Shown piece by piece: positions 8,362-16,684 of a stretch of DNA of 64,000 nucleotides (positions are counted from its first letter, which is position 1; each line of letters opens with the position of its first letter). A program made the position numbers and the translations under genes. The stretch is from Chitinophaga rhizosphaerae (lineage in GTDB: Bacteria > Bacteroidota > Bacteroidia > Chitinophagales > Chitinophagaceae). Location of the stretch: contig NZ_RXLO01000007.1 of assembly GCF_003958645.1 (NCBI RefSeq), forward strand, positions 124,001 through 188,000, in the 5' to 3' direction. The notes under the pieces were generated by a model. That model saw only the letters and a program-made list of their open reading frames with translations, was not told the DNA's origin and ran no database searches.

Positions 8362-9225
8362 ATGAGATTACTGACGCTACTGATCCTTTGCGCTACCGCC
8401 GTTTCCGCACAAGACCGGATCGATTACGCGGTGAAAGACCAGGACACACTGTTCATGCTGCATTATGAGCCCCAGGGAACGCCGAACGGCATGACCATCA
8501 TGCACGTGCATGGCGGCGGATTTTCCGGCGGTTCGCCCGGCGGCGACAAGGCATTCGCCACCAGCATGCAGGAACGGGGCTACAACGTGTTTTCCATTTC
8601 CTACCGGCTCTTCCTCAAAGGCAGCGATTTCGGCTGCGGAACGACGACGCCGGTAAAGCTGAAAGCCATCTCCACCGCAGTGGAAGACGTGGCAGACGCC
8701 GCGAAGTTTTTGCTGGATAAAGGGCCCGCACTGAAAGTCGACACGTCGAAGCTGTACCTTTCCGGCAGCAGCGCGGGCGCCGAAGCGATCCTGCACTTGC
8801 TGTACAACCCCTTCGCAGCGTCCGACCCCGCGCGGTATGATTACTTCACGAAGCGGCAGCGGTTCAAAGGCGCGCTGGTATTTGCCGGCGGGCTCGTCGA
8901 TATCAATCCCGTGCAGGCGTCGAACTGGGTGCCGACGTTGTTCATGCACGGAACGGCGGACGAACTGGTGCCTTTCGGAACGGCGGCGCATCGCTTCTGC
9001 CGCGCCGATCAGCCGGGATGGATGATCATGTTCGGCGATAAAACGATTTATGACACCGGCAGAAAAATGCAGAAAGACGCCATTTTATACACGTATGTTG
9101 GCCGCGGCCACGAAGTGAGCAATTACATGAACCGGGAAGCCGGCAAGATCAACGATTTCCTGCAGAAAATAAACGCCGGAAAGAAAATAGGCGCCACACA
9201 GATAATAGTACCGAAAGGGAAGTGA
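8362..9225 (+). CDS. Secreted alpha/beta hydrolase (esterase/lipase-like)
   Basis: 287 residues with a signal peptide ending around VSAQD. The oxyanion-hole motif HVHGGGFSGG is at about residues 48-57 and the nucleophile elbow LSGSSAGAEA near residue 137. A late Asp (HGTADELVPF) and His (GRGHEVSNY) complete a catalytic triad. The HGGG motif places it with the hormone-sensitive-lipase/carboxylesterase group. It has its own promoter-like sequence and ends before a strong terminator, so it is probably monocistronic. Substrate not determinable. Confidence 0.88.
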   Translation: MRLLTLLILCATAVSAQDRIDYAVKDQDTLFMLHYEPQGTPNGMTIMHVHGGGFSGGSPGGDKAFATSMQERGYNVFSISYRLFLKGSDFGCGTTTPVKLKAISTAVEDVADAAKFLLDKGPALKVDTSKLYLSGSSAGAEAILHLLYNPFAASDPARYDYFTKRQRFKGALVFAGGLVDINPVQASNWVPTLFMHGTADELVPFGTAAHRFCRADQPGWMIMFGDKTIYDTGRKMQKDAILYTYVGRGHEVSNYMNREAGKINDFLQKINAGKKIGATQIIVPKGK

Positions 9226-9245
9226 TCTGAGGTGAACATACATTC

Positions 9246-9282
9246 AAAAAGTCCGGGCGAAACCATCGCCCGGACTTTTTTT
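9246..9282 (+). terminator. Intrinsic terminator after the alpha/beta hydrolase
   Basis: A perfect 10-bp GC-rich stem, 9251-9260 (GTCCGGGCGA) with 9266-9275, has a 5-nt loop and is followed by seven T at 9276-9282. The A-run at 9246-9250 makes it potentially bidirectional. Confidence 0.9.
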
Positions 9283-9308
9283 ATCCGGACAACGGTTCAT
9301 CTTGCGGC

Positions 9309-9325
9309 CTACGTGTTTCACGTAG
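9309..9325. promoter_or_regulatory. Perfect 7+3+7 palindrome, possible operator
   Basis: CTACGTG at 9309-9315 and CACGTAG at 9319-9325 are perfect complements around TTT. It stands about 100 bp upstream of the lipoprotein start and has no T-tract, so a protein-binding site is more likely than a terminator. No cognate regulator is evident. Confidence 0.35.
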
Positions 9326-9427
9326 TTGCCAAATTACGTTTTCCCCCGCTGCATCCGCCCCGTGGCGCAAGCTAATTTTGCGGTCGTAATTCAAACATTA
9401 TTTAACCTCAGGAAAAGAAAAATTACG

Positions 9428-9904
9428 ATGAAAAAGATCACCATTCTCTTCAGTTGCGCTATTGTGATGACAGGCGCCGTGTCTTGCAGCAAAAAGAAAA
9501 AAGACGAAGCCGGTCCTTCCGGAAATGTAGCCAGCATGCTGGTCGGCACGAAATGGCGCCTGACCGCGCAAACCATCAATCCTGCTGTCGACGTCACCGG
9601 CGACGAGGTGCCCGATTCCGATATGTTCGCGTTTATGCCCGAGTGTGCGAAAGATGATTACGTGGTTTTCAGCACCGGTGGCGTGTATCAACTGTTCGAA
9701 GGGCAGAAGAAATGTACCGAAACGCAGGAACCGCCGGGCAACTGGGTGCTTTACAATAGCGACAAGTCGCTCCGCGTTACGGATCAGGATGGCTCCTTCG
9801 AGGCGGAGATCGTCAGCATTACCGCATCGGAACTGAAATTCCGTTACAATGAAGTGATGGACGGGAAAAACATCCAGGTAACGGAAACCCGCGTGAAAAA
9901 CTGA
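9428..9904 (+). CDS. Small lipoprotein of unknown function (lipocalin-like)
   Basis: 158 residues from ATG 9428. A lipoprotein signal (hydrophobic stretch then TGAVSC, Cys about residue 20) is followed by a run of lysines. The mature part begins MLVGTKWRLTAQ and has alternating short beta strands with the WVLYNSDKSLRV segment, resembling the small lipocalin-like proteins common in Chitinophagaceae. A longer in-frame extension upstream of 9428 is rejected because it would bury the signal peptide. It ends immediately against the convergent response-regulator gene (no gap). Confidence 0.7.
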   Translation: MKKITILFSCAIVMTGAVSCSKKKKDEAGPSGNVASMLVGTKWRLTAQTINPAVDVTGDEVPDSDMFAFMPECAKDDYVVFSTGGVYQLFEGQKKCTETQEPPGNWVLYNSDKSLRVTDQDGSFEAEIVSITASELKFRYNEVMDGKNIQVTETRVKN

Positions 9905-10594
9905 TTATTTTTCCTTCAGTTTGTTCAGGTTGATTTTGAAGGTTTGTCCGACGGGGAGGCTTTCGTCGAGGATCACCACATGCCGCGGGCCCCATTCCTC
10001 GACCTTATCGGTAGCGATGATATAGGATTTGTGGATACGCACGAAACAGCTGGCGGGAAGGAGTTTCTCCATTTCAGCGGTGGTTGCGTTCACGATTAGG
10101 CATTTGTTTTCCAGGTACACTTTTACGTAGTTGCCCATGGATTGGACGTAGTAAATGTCTGCCGGGTCAACCGTGGTTTGGGTGGAGCCTGTTTTAAGGA
10201 CGAGGGGTTCCACGGCAGGTTTCTCGGCGGGAGCTTCCTGCTGGAGGATTTTGTTCACGGCTTTGAGAAAGCGCGGGAAGGAGATGGGTTTGAGGATGTA
10301 ATCGACGACGTCGTATTCGTAGCTTTCCAGCGCAAATTCGCTGTAGGCGGTGGTGAGGATGATCTTAGGGCGCGTGGGGCCGAGGGTTTTGAGCAGATCG
10401 AGCCCGCTCAGTTCGGGCATGTTGATGTCCAGGAAAACGACGTCCACTTTCTCCCGGTGGAGGAAGTTGGCGGTTTCCATGGCATTGTAGCAGTGGCCTA
10501 CCACCTGCAGGGCCTGTACTTTTTCGATGTGGGCTTCCAGCACGTAGTGCGCTCCGGGTTCGTCATCTACGATCAGGCAACGGAGTGTTTGCAT
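9905..10594 (-). CDS. LytTR-family response regulator
   Basis: 229 residues. The N-terminal receiver domain has the acidic pair (LIVDDEPGAH), the phospho-acceptor Asp in VVFLDINMPELSG (about residue 56), the Thr in ILTTAYSEFA and the Lys in DYILKPISF. The C-terminal LytTR DNA-binding domain (about 125-225) carries DIYYVQSMGNYVKVYL and CFVRIHKSYIIA. Its start lies inside the 3' end of the upstream sensor-kinase gene (32-bp overlap), so translation is probably coupled. Together they form a LytS/LytTR-type two-component system, the most common kind in Bacteroidota. Confidence 0.93.
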   Translation of the reverse strand: MQTLRCLIVDDEPGAHYVLEAHIEKVQALQVVGHCYNAMETANFLHREKVDVVFLDINMPELSGLDLLKTLGPTRPKIILTTAYSEFALESYEYDVVDYILKPISFPRFLKAVNKILQQEAPAEKPAVEPLVLKTGSTQTTVDPADIYYVQSMGNYVKVYLENKCLIVNATTAEMEKLLPASCFVRIHKSYIIATDKVEEWGPRHVVILDESLPVGQTFKINLNKLKEK

Positions 10595-11606
10595 GGCGGT
10601 CGAGCGTTAATTGAAGTTCTGTATAATAAATGTTGTTTTCCTCGTACGAGATCAGCGTGTGGCGCTTGGCGTAGGCCAGTGCCAGCCGCTGCCGCACGTT
10701 GTTAAGGCCAACCCCGGTCGAAGATACGGATTGTTTGTTGGACGGAACGGTATTGCGGATTTTGAGCAGGAGGGTTTCTCCCTTTATTTCCAGTTCCACT
10801 TTTATGTATGAGGCCGACATGCTGGAAGGTGCATACTTAAAGGCGTTTTCCACGAAAGCGATCAGGATGAGCGGCGTGATGAGGAGGTCCTTTTCATGCC
10901 CTTTTTTCTTGAACGTAACCTGGCATCGCTGCCGCACGCGGGCCCGTTCGAGATGAACGTAGTTGCGGATGAACTGGAGCTCGTCTTCCAGCGGCACCAG
11001 CTGTTTGCGGGAGCTTTCCAGTTGGTAGCGCATCAGTTCGCTGATGCTCAGGATCAGCTCCGGCGTTTTATTCGGATAACGGAGGCTCACGCCGTAGAGG
11101 TTGTTGAGGGTATTGAAGAAGAAATGCGGATTGAGCTGGCTTTGCAAGTATTGCAATTCTTTCTCTTTGAGCAACAGGGAGTTGCGAAGCTCCATCGTTT
11201 GTAGGGTGGCCCCCCGGTACAAAAACCACATCCCCACCCCGATGAGCAGGCAGGAAGCGGCGAAACCCAGGTCGCCCAGCCACATCACTTCTATATCCGT
11301 CCTGAAAACATACACGCGCAGGGTGTAGGTCACCGCCGTCACCAGCGCCAGCCATCCCACCACCGTCCAGATATACTGCCAATACTGGTTTTTCAGGATC
11401 AGCAACCGCAGAATGAACTTGTTGTGCACCACGCACATGATGTAAATGAACGCCAGCGAAACGTTCTGGTAGATGAACAGTTGCATGTTATTCCCAGGGT
11501 TCTGCAAGTTCACCAGCGTATTCACCACCATTAACACGATGAGGAACAACAGGTTCACCACAAGCCCGTTCTGGAAAAAATTTCTGAATGCCATAACAGG
11601 GGGCAA
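10563..11606 (-). CDS. LytS-like sensor histidine kinase
   Basis: 347 residues from ATG 11606; an internal ATG five codons later (MAFRNFF) is an alternative start. Four hydrophobic segments span roughly residues 10-155 with no large sensory loop. The His_kinase domain follows, with the phospho-acceptor His in SQLNPHFFFNTLNNL near residue 182, then an HATPase-type N box (IAFVENAFKYAP) and a G box (GVGLNNVRQRL). It is paired with the downstream overlapping LytTR regulator gene. The signal is unknown; with so little extracytoplasmic sequence it probably senses the membrane or a partner protein. Confidence 0.92.
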   Translation of the reverse strand: MPPVMAFRNFFQNGLVVNLLFLIVLMVVNTLVNLQNPGNNMQLFIYQNVSLAFIYIMCVVHNKFILRLLILKNQYWQYIWTVVGWLALVTAVTYTLRVYVFRTDIEVMWLGDLGFAASCLLIGVGMWFLYRGATLQTMELRNSLLLKEKELQYLQSQLNPHFFFNTLNNLYGVSLRYPNKTPELILSISELMRYQLESSRKQLVPLEDELQFIRNYVHLERARVRQRCQVTFKKKGHEKDLLITPLILIAFVENAFKYAPSSMSASYIKVELEIKGETLLLKIRNTVPSNKQSVSSTGVGLNNVRQRLALAYAKRHTLISYEENNIYYTELQLTLDRHANTPLPDRR

Positions 11607-11689
11607 TTTAAGACGAACCTGCGGTATTCCGCACCGGTTTTCTGATATCCGGCGTTCGTCATTTCCCCAGCAGGGTTGATCAATCGGCG

Positions 11690-11721
11690 CTTGCCCGTGT
11701 CCTGGCCTTGCCGCACCTTTG
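11690..11721 (+). promoter_or_regulatory. Weak promoter-like pair CTTG-N20-CACCTTTG
   Basis: CTTG at 11690-11693 and CACCTTTG at 11714-11721 differ from the -33 TTTG and -7 TAnnTTTG consensus by one base each. It points toward the terminator hairpin at 11781 and the monooxygenase. Confidence 0.3.
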
Positions 11722-11780
11722 CATCGTCATTGTTTCCGCCATGTAAACCTGACTATTTGTTTGTTGATCGTAACATAAAC

Positions 11781-11827
11781 GGGCCGGCCCGGCAGCTGAA
11801 GAAGCGGCCACGCCGGCCCTGTTTTTT
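11781..11827 (+). terminator. GC-rich terminator hairpin inside the leader region
   Basis: GGGCCGGC at 11781-11788 pairs with 11812-11819 and is followed by six T at 11822-11827. The 23-nt loop can form a small GCT/AGC hairpin. It lies upstream of, not after, a plus-strand gene, so it would end a short RNA or attenuate the monooxygenase transcript. Confidence 0.55.
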
Positions 11828-11962
11828 CGTGGGGCTGATATCGATCATGTCGCGGAAATCGGAAATGAATGATCTTCACGGGCCGGAGGCCGGTGCTTCC
11901 CGGGCAACGGGAAAGATGGGATCGGCACCAGACGGCCTTCATGAAATCCTGTCCTGCACAAC

Positions 11963-13192
11963 ATGAAAAAACGATTCACGATCATAGGCGGCGGCATCGC
12001 CGGGCTTACGGCCGCCATCGCCCTGCGGCAGCGGGGGATAGACCCCCTCATCTTCGAAGCCGCGCCGGAACTGAAGCCCGTGGGCGCGGGGATCGGGCTG
12101 GGCGCCAACGCCATCCGTGCTTTAGCCCTATTGGGGATCGAAAAGGGGATTGTGGCGAAAGGGCAGTTTCTCGATGGACTGTCGTTCCGTACCGAAAAGG
12201 ATTCCCTGCTTACGCATGCAGATACCGCCCGCGTCAGCAGGGCTTTCGGCCAAGACAATTTCGTTATCCACCGGGCCGACCTACACGAACAACTGCTGTC
12301 CCATCTCGATCCATCCCGGATTTTCACCGGCAAGATGCTGCATTCCCTCACAATAGCCGATGCCACCAATCCGCGCCGACCGATTTCGTCGCCGGGCGTT
12401 ACCGGCAATATTCCCGGGCCCGGCGAATCATCCCATGCCTTCCAATCCCCCATCCACCTTACATTTCACGACGGCAGCCAGCACGAAACCGATTACCTCA
12501 TTGCGGCCGACGGTATCCACTCGGCCGTGCGCCGCGCCATCCTGCCGGATGTTCAGCCCCGTTACGCCGGTTATACCTGCTGGCGTTGCGTGGTGCCGGA
12601 GGGAACGGCCATCGCCCGGGAAGTGGAGGAGATCCTGGGCCGGGCGGGCCGTTTCGGCATCATTCCATTGCCCGGCAAACGGGTATACTGGTTCGCCTGC
12701 ATCAACGCCCCCGCACAGGATGCCCGCATGAAAGTCATGACCACGGCGGAGTTGAGCAAAATTTTCGCCGGATACCCGGAACGGGTGCAAGCGCTCCTGA
12801 AAGCCAGTGAAGGCCTGCCGCTCATTTGGGGCGATATCGCCGATCTGCCTACCACGCACCGTTTCCACCACGGCCCTATCGTCCTCATCGGAGACGCCGC
12901 CCACGCCACCACGCCCAATATGGGGCAGGGCGCCTGCCAGGCGATCGAAGACGCGGTGATCCTGGCGGCGGAACTTTCCCGGAACACCGATCCGCAAGAC
13001 GCGTTCAGGGCGTTTGATAACAGGCGCCAGGAACGGACGCGCATGATCATCCGCCGCTCACGGGCCCTCGGCAATATGGCCCAGCTGCAAAACCCGGTGC
13101 TGATCGGGCTGCGGAACGCCGTTTTCAGGTGCACGCCGACAGCCGTTTTCCGCCGGCAGCTCAAAATCCTCTATTCCGTAGATCTGTCGTAA
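11963..13192 (+). CDS. FAD-dependent aromatic-ring monooxygenase-like protein
   Basis: 409 residues, soluble. The N-terminal Rossmann motif is FTIIGGGIAGLTAAIALRQRG (GxGxxG), the DG motif is around residue 175 (YLIAADGIHSAVR), and the second FAD motif IGDAAHATTPNMGQGACQAIEDAV is near residue 310. This three-motif set defines the flavoprotein hydroxylases related to salicylate and 3-hydroxybenzoate hydroxylases; close relatives also include zeaxanthin epoxidase and TetX. It has no pathway neighbours, so the substrate is open. The start ATG at 11963 puts the Rossmann fold at its normal distance. Confidence 0.87.
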   Translation: MKKRFTIIGGGIAGLTAAIALRQRGIDPLIFEAAPELKPVGAGIGLGANAIRALALLGIEKGIVAKGQFLDGLSFRTEKDSLLTHADTARVSRAFGQDNFVIHRADLHEQLLSHLDPSRIFTGKMLHSLTIADATNPRRPISSPGVTGNIPGPGESSHAFQSPIHLTFHDGSQHETDYLIAADGIHSAVRRAILPDVQPRYAGYTCWRCVVPEGTAIAREVEEILGRAGRFGIIPLPGKRVYWFACINAPAQDARMKVMTTAELSKIFAGYPERVQALLKASEGLPLIWGDIADLPTTHRFHHGPIVLIGDAAHATTPNMGQGACQAIEDAVILAAELSRNTDPQDAFRAFDNRRQERTRMIIRRSRALGNMAQLQNPVLIGLRNAVFRCTPTAVFRRQLKILYSVDLS

Positions 13193-13266
13193 TACAGCCC
13201 GGTTGTTAGAAAATTTCCATCAAACAAGTATGTGAACGGGATTTTATCAAAAAAATGGCGGAATGG

Positions 13267-13296
13267 TTTGAAATCTGGAATTACTTCCTACCTTTG
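13267..13296 (+). promoter_or_regulatory. Promoter of the his-trp supraoperon
   Basis: TTTG at 13267-13270 and a perfect TACCTTTG at 13289-13296, with 18 bp between, match the Bacteroidota sigma-A consensus. Transcription would start near 13302, about 15 nt before the leader-peptide ATG. Confidence 0.75.
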
Positions 13297-13316
13297 CACT
13301 CGACTTAGAAACACTC

Positions 13317-13382
13317 ATGAACATTAACGTACATACGCATCATCATCATACTTGCCATACCGGTAAGCAGGGGATGCTGTAA
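13317..13382 (+). CDS. hisL: Histidine operon leader peptide
   Basis: A 21-codon ORF with six histidines, four of them consecutive (residues 8-11) plus His6 and His14. His codons occupy 13332-13358. It is far too short and His-rich to be a structural protein, and its stop at 13380-13382 precedes a terminator hairpin just upstream of hisG. In the classical attenuation model, scarce histidyl-tRNA stalls the ribosome on the CAT codons, exposing 13359-13368 for the antiterminator. The ORF and its hairpins are read directly from sequence; the mechanism follows established knowledge of amino-acid leader attenuators. Confidence 0.9.
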   Translation: MNINVHTHHHHTCHTGKQGML

Positions 13383-13440
13383 TTGTACGCAAACAGATAT
13401 TCACCATGAAAGGCTTACCGGTTCCCGGTAAGCCTTTTTT
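13359..13440 (+). promoter_or_regulatory. his attenuator: mutually exclusive antiterminator and terminator
   Basis: Terminator: 13411-13421 pairs with 13425-13435 (11 bp, 3-nt loop) followed by T-run to 13440. Antiterminator: ACCGGTAAGC at 13359-13368, inside the leader peptide after the His codons, is a perfect complement of 13413-13422, the 5' arm of the terminator. The two pairings cannot coexist. A ribosome reaching the leader stop would mask 13359-13368 and allow termination; a ribosome stalled on the His codons would leave it free. Confidence 0.88.
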
Positions 13441-13459
13441 GTTTCAAACAGGAATCATC

Positions 13460-14314
13460 ATGAAACTGCGAATTGCCATTCAGAAATCAGGACGCCTCCA
13501 CGAAGACTCTATCAAACTGCTGAAAGAATGCGGGATAGACATCAATAACGGCGTGAACAAACTCAAGACAGAGGCTACGAATTTCCCGCTGGAAGTGTTC
13601 TTCCTGCGCGACGACGATATTCCGCAGTACGTGGAAGACGGCGTGGCCGACCTGGGGATCGTGGGAGAGAATGTGGTGCTGGAAAAGGGTTATCCCCTCG
13701 AAACCGTAGAGAAACTCGGTTTCGGGAAGTGCCGGCTGGCGATGGCCGTGCCCAAATCGATGGAATATGCGACCGTGCAGGATCTGCATGGCAAGCGCAT
13801 CGCCACCAGCTACCCCGTGATCGTGAATGATTTTCTGAAAAAAGCGGGCATCCAGGCCGAGATCCACGAGATCAGCGGCTCCGTGGAAATCGCCCCGGGC
13901 ATCGGGCTGGCCGAAGCCATCTGCGACCTCGTGAGCAGCGGCTCCACCCTGTTCATGAACGGCCTCAAGGAAGTGGAAACCGTGCTCCGCTCGGAAGCTG
14001 TGCTGGTTGCCAACAGCAAGCTCACCGCCGAGCAGAAAATGCTGCTCGCCAAGCTGGTATTCCGCATCCAGGCGGTAAAGAAGGCCAAGAATACCAAATA
14101 TGTACTGTTGAACGCGCCTAACGACAAGCTGCCCGAGATCATCGGCCTGCTCCCGGGCATGAAGAGCCCCACCGTGCTGCCGCTCGCCGAAGCCGGATGG
14201 AGCAGCGTTCACTCCGTACTGAACGAAAACGATTTCTGGGATATCATCGAAAGCCTCAAAGCCGCCGGCGCACAGGGCATCCTCGTTGTTCCCATCGAGA
14301 AAATGGTCATCTAA
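13460..14314 (+). CDS. hisG: ATP phosphoribosyltransferase, long form
   Basis: 284 residues, the length of the long (HisG-L) form with a C-terminal ACT-like regulatory domain that gives feedback inhibition by histidine. It catalyses the first step of histidine synthesis, ATP plus PRPP to phosphoribosyl-ATP. Recognisable segments are LRIAIQKSGRLHEDS at the start, DLGIVGENV near residue 70 and the PRPP loop around DLVSSGSTL (about residue 160). The start is ATG 13460, after the attenuator; an upstream in-frame ATG at 13406 lies inside the terminator region and is rejected. First structural gene of the supraoperon. Confidence 0.97.
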   Translation: MKLRIAIQKSGRLHEDSIKLLKECGIDINNGVNKLKTEATNFPLEVFFLRDDDIPQYVEDGVADLGIVGENVVLEKGYPLETVEKLGFGKCRLAMAVPKSMEYATVQDLHGKRIATSYPVIVNDFLKKAGIQAEIHEISGSVEIAPGIGLAEAICDLVSSGSTLFMNGLKEVETVLRSEAVLVANSKLTAEQKMLLAKLVFRIQAVKKAKNTKYVLLNAPNDKLPEIIGLLPGMKSPTVLPLAEAGWSSVHSVLNENDFWDIIESLKAAGAQGILVVPIEKMVI

Positions 14315-14325
14315 AAACGCCTGTC

Positions 14326-15627
14326 ATGCAAATCATCCGCTACCCGGAAAAAAATACCTGGAACACGCTCCTGCAAAGGCCCGTGTTCGACAACTCCCGG
14401 CTGGAAGCCACCGTTTCCGCCGTGCTGGCAGACGTAAAGAAGTATGGCGACGAAGCCCTTCGCCGGTACACCCTTCAATTCGATAAAGTGCCCCTCACCG
14501 GCATCGCCGTGCCGGCAGAAGCGTTCGAGACCGCCGACAAACTTCTTGGCGACGACCTGAAAAACGCCATCCGCACCGCCGCCGCCAACATCGAAGCATT
14601 CCACCGCGCGCAGATCGAAGACGTAACCGTCATCGAAACCATGCCCGGCGTACAATGCTGGCGCAAACCGGTCGGCATCGAGAAGGTAGGGCTGTATATT
14701 CCCGGCGGCACCGCACCGTTGTTTTCCACCATCCTCATGCTCGCCATTCCGGCGCGGCTGGCGGGTTGCAGCGAAATCGTGCTTTGCACGCCTCCTGGAA
14801 AAGACGGCGTTATTCACCCCGCAGTGCTCTGGGCCGCAAGGTTTACGGGCATCAAACAGGTATTTTCCGTAGGCGGCGTACAAGCCATCGGCGCCATGGC
14901 GTACGGCACGGAAACCGTTCCGAAAGTCTACAAAATCTTCGGGCCGGGCAACCAGTACGTGACCTGCGCCAAACAGCTCGTCAACGCCGCAGGCACGGCC
15001 ATCGATATGCCGGCCGGTCCGTCGGAAGTGGCGGTTTTTGCCGACGATACCTGCGTGCCGGCCTTTGTGGCGGCGGATCTGCTGTCGCAGGCAGAACACG
15101 GGGCAGACAGCCAGGTGCTGTTGGTGACCACATCCGAAGCGGTGATCACCGCCGTGGAAGCGGAAGTGAAATCGCAGCTGGAAAAGCTCCCGCGCCGCGA
15201 TCTCGCCGCGAAAGCGCTGGAAAACAGCAAGCTGGTGCTGGTGAGAGACCGCGACGAAGCCATGGACATGCTGAACGATTATGCGCCCGAGCACCTGATC
15301 ATGGCCTGTGAAAACGACGAAGCCTTCGCCACGAGGGTCGTGAACGCCGGCTCCGTGTTCCTGGGCAACTATTCCCCCGAATCCGCGGGCGATTATGCCT
15401 CGGGCACCAATCACACCCTGCCCACCAACGGCTATGCCACGGCGTACAGCGGCGTAAGCGTAGACAGCTTCGTGAAAAAGATCACCTTCCAGCGGCTAAC
15501 CGCAGCAGGTTTACAAACCATCGCCCCGGCCATCGAAGCCATGGCCGAAGCGGAAGGGCTCGATGCGCACAAACAGGCCGTTTCCATCCGGGTGCGGTAT
15601 ATTCAAAACGATTCATCTCTCAAGTAA
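14326..15627 (+). CDS. hisD: Histidinol dehydrogenase
   Basis: 433 residues, normal for HisD, which oxidises histidinol to histidine in two NAD-dependent steps at a zinc site. Clear family stretches include GLYIPGGTAPLFST (about 125), KIFGPGNQYV, DMPAGPSEV near residue 230, LLSQAEHGADSQ with the zinc-binding Gln/His, and the C-terminal HTLPTNG region containing the catalytic/zinc histidine. The start at 14326, 11 bp after the hisG stop, gives the usual N-terminus. Second gene in the his block. Confidence 0.97.
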   Translation: MQIIRYPEKNTWNTLLQRPVFDNSRLEATVSAVLADVKKYGDEALRRYTLQFDKVPLTGIAVPAEAFETADKLLGDDLKNAIRTAAANIEAFHRAQIEDVTVIETMPGVQCWRKPVGIEKVGLYIPGGTAPLFSTILMLAIPARLAGCSEIVLCTPPGKDGVIHPAVLWAARFTGIKQVFSVGGVQAIGAMAYGTETVPKVYKIFGPGNQYVTCAKQLVNAAGTAIDMPAGPSEVAVFADDTCVPAFVAADLLSQAEHGADSQVLLVTTSEAVITAVEAEVKSQLEKLPRRDLAAKALENSKLVLVRDRDEAMDMLNDYAPEHLIMACENDEAFATRVVNAGSVFLGNYSPESAGDYASGTNHTLPTNGYATAYSGVSVDSFVKKITFQRLTAAGLQTIAPAIEAMAEAEGLDAHKQAVSIRVRYIQNDSSLK

Positions 15628-15634
15628 TACGACC

Positions 15635-16684
15635 ATGTTCGACCTGAATTCACTTTTAAGAGACAATATCAAACGGCTCACACCGTACTCCTCCGCCCGC
15701 GACGAGTTCAAAGGCGAAGCTTCCGTGTATCTCGACGCCAACGAGAACAGTTTCGGGTCCCCGCTTGCCACCAATTACCACCGCTATCCCGATCCGCTGC
15801 AATGGAAAGTGAAATACCGCCTCGCCGATATCAAAGGCGTGCCGCCGCAGAATATTTTCCTCGGCAACGGCTCCGACGAAGCGATCGATATCCTGTACCG
15901 CGCGTTCTGCCGGCCGGGTGTAGACAACGTGGTGCTGTGCCCGCCCACGTACGGCATGTACGAAGTGTCTGCCAACATCAACGATATCGAAATCCGCAAA
16001 GCCTCGCTCACGGAAGATTTTCAGCTGGACCTGCAGGCGATCGAATCGGCTATCGACGAAAATACCAGGCTCATTTTCATCTGTTCGCCCAACAACCCCA
16101 CGGCCAATGCGATCGATAAGGAAGCGATCGAAATGATCCTGAATAATTTCGAAGGGATCGTGGTGGTGGATGAGGCGTACATCAACTTCAGCCGGCACAA
16201 ATCCTTCATCCAGGAACTGACCGAATATCCGAACCTGGTGGTGCTGCAAACGCTGTCGAAGGCCTGGGGCCTGGCTGCGCTGCGCATGGGGATGGCGTTT
16301 GCCAGCGAGGATATCATCAGTATCTTCAACAAAATCAAACCGCCGTATAACATTAACCAGGCATCGCAGGAGCTGGCGCTGGAGGCGCTCGGCAACGTGG
16401 AGCAGGTAAATGCATGGATTAAGGAAACGGTGGAAGAAAGGGAAAAGCTGACGGGCGAACTGGCGAAATTATCTATCGTTGAGAAAGTTTACCCCAGCGA
16501 TGCGAATTTCCTGCTCGTGAAAACGATCGACGCCAAGGGGATTTACAGCATCCTCACCAACCAGGGCATCATCGTCCGCGACCGTTCCAAAGTAGAACTG
16601 TGCGCCGGATGCCTCCGCATCACCATCGGCACGCCCGAAGAAAACGTAACCTTATTGCAGGCCCTTCAAAATATCGCCAGTTAA
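15635..16684 (+). CDS. hisC: Histidinol-phosphate aminotransferase
   Basis: 349 residues, a fold-type I PLP aminotransferase that converts imidazole-acetol phosphate to histidinol phosphate using glutamate. The N-terminus has DANENSFGSPL, the substrate-arm motif of HisC. The SPNNPTAN segment is at about residue 150, VVDEAYINFS at about 180, and the PLP lysine is in TLSKAWGLAALRMG near residue 210. A C-terminal Arg in LRITIGTPEEN binds the substrate carboxylate or phosphate. It starts 7 bp after hisD and ends next to the hisB start. Confidence 0.96.
   Translation: MFDLNSLLRDNIKRLTPYSSARDEFKGEASVYLDANENSFGSPLATNYHRYPDPLQWKVKYRLADIKGVPPQNIFLGNGSDEAIDILYRAFCRPGVDNVVLCPPTYGMYEVSANINDIEIRKASLTEDFQLDLQAIESAIDENTRLIFICSPNNPTANAIDKEAIEMILNNFEGIVVVDEAYINFSRHKSFIQELTEYPNLVVLQTLSKAWGLAALRMGMAFASEDIISIFNKIKPPYNINQASQELALEALGNVEQVNAWIKETVEEREKLTGELAKLSIVEKVYPSDANFLLVKTIDAKGIYSILTNQGIIVRDRSKVELCAGCLRITIGTPEENVTLLQALQNIAS

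Larger units (their letters stand above)
11607..11962. other. 356-bp divergent intergenic region without a gene
   Basis: It lies between the sensor kinase (minus) and the FAD monooxygenase (plus). A plus-strand promoter-like pair and a GC-rich terminator hairpin are annotated separately inside it. The remainder (11828-11962) holds no convincing ORF or motif. Confidence 0.6.

Noticed and set aside
13406-13459. Earlier in-frame start for hisG at 13406
   Set aside because: It would translate through the terminator hairpin; the usual HisG N-terminus begins at 13460.
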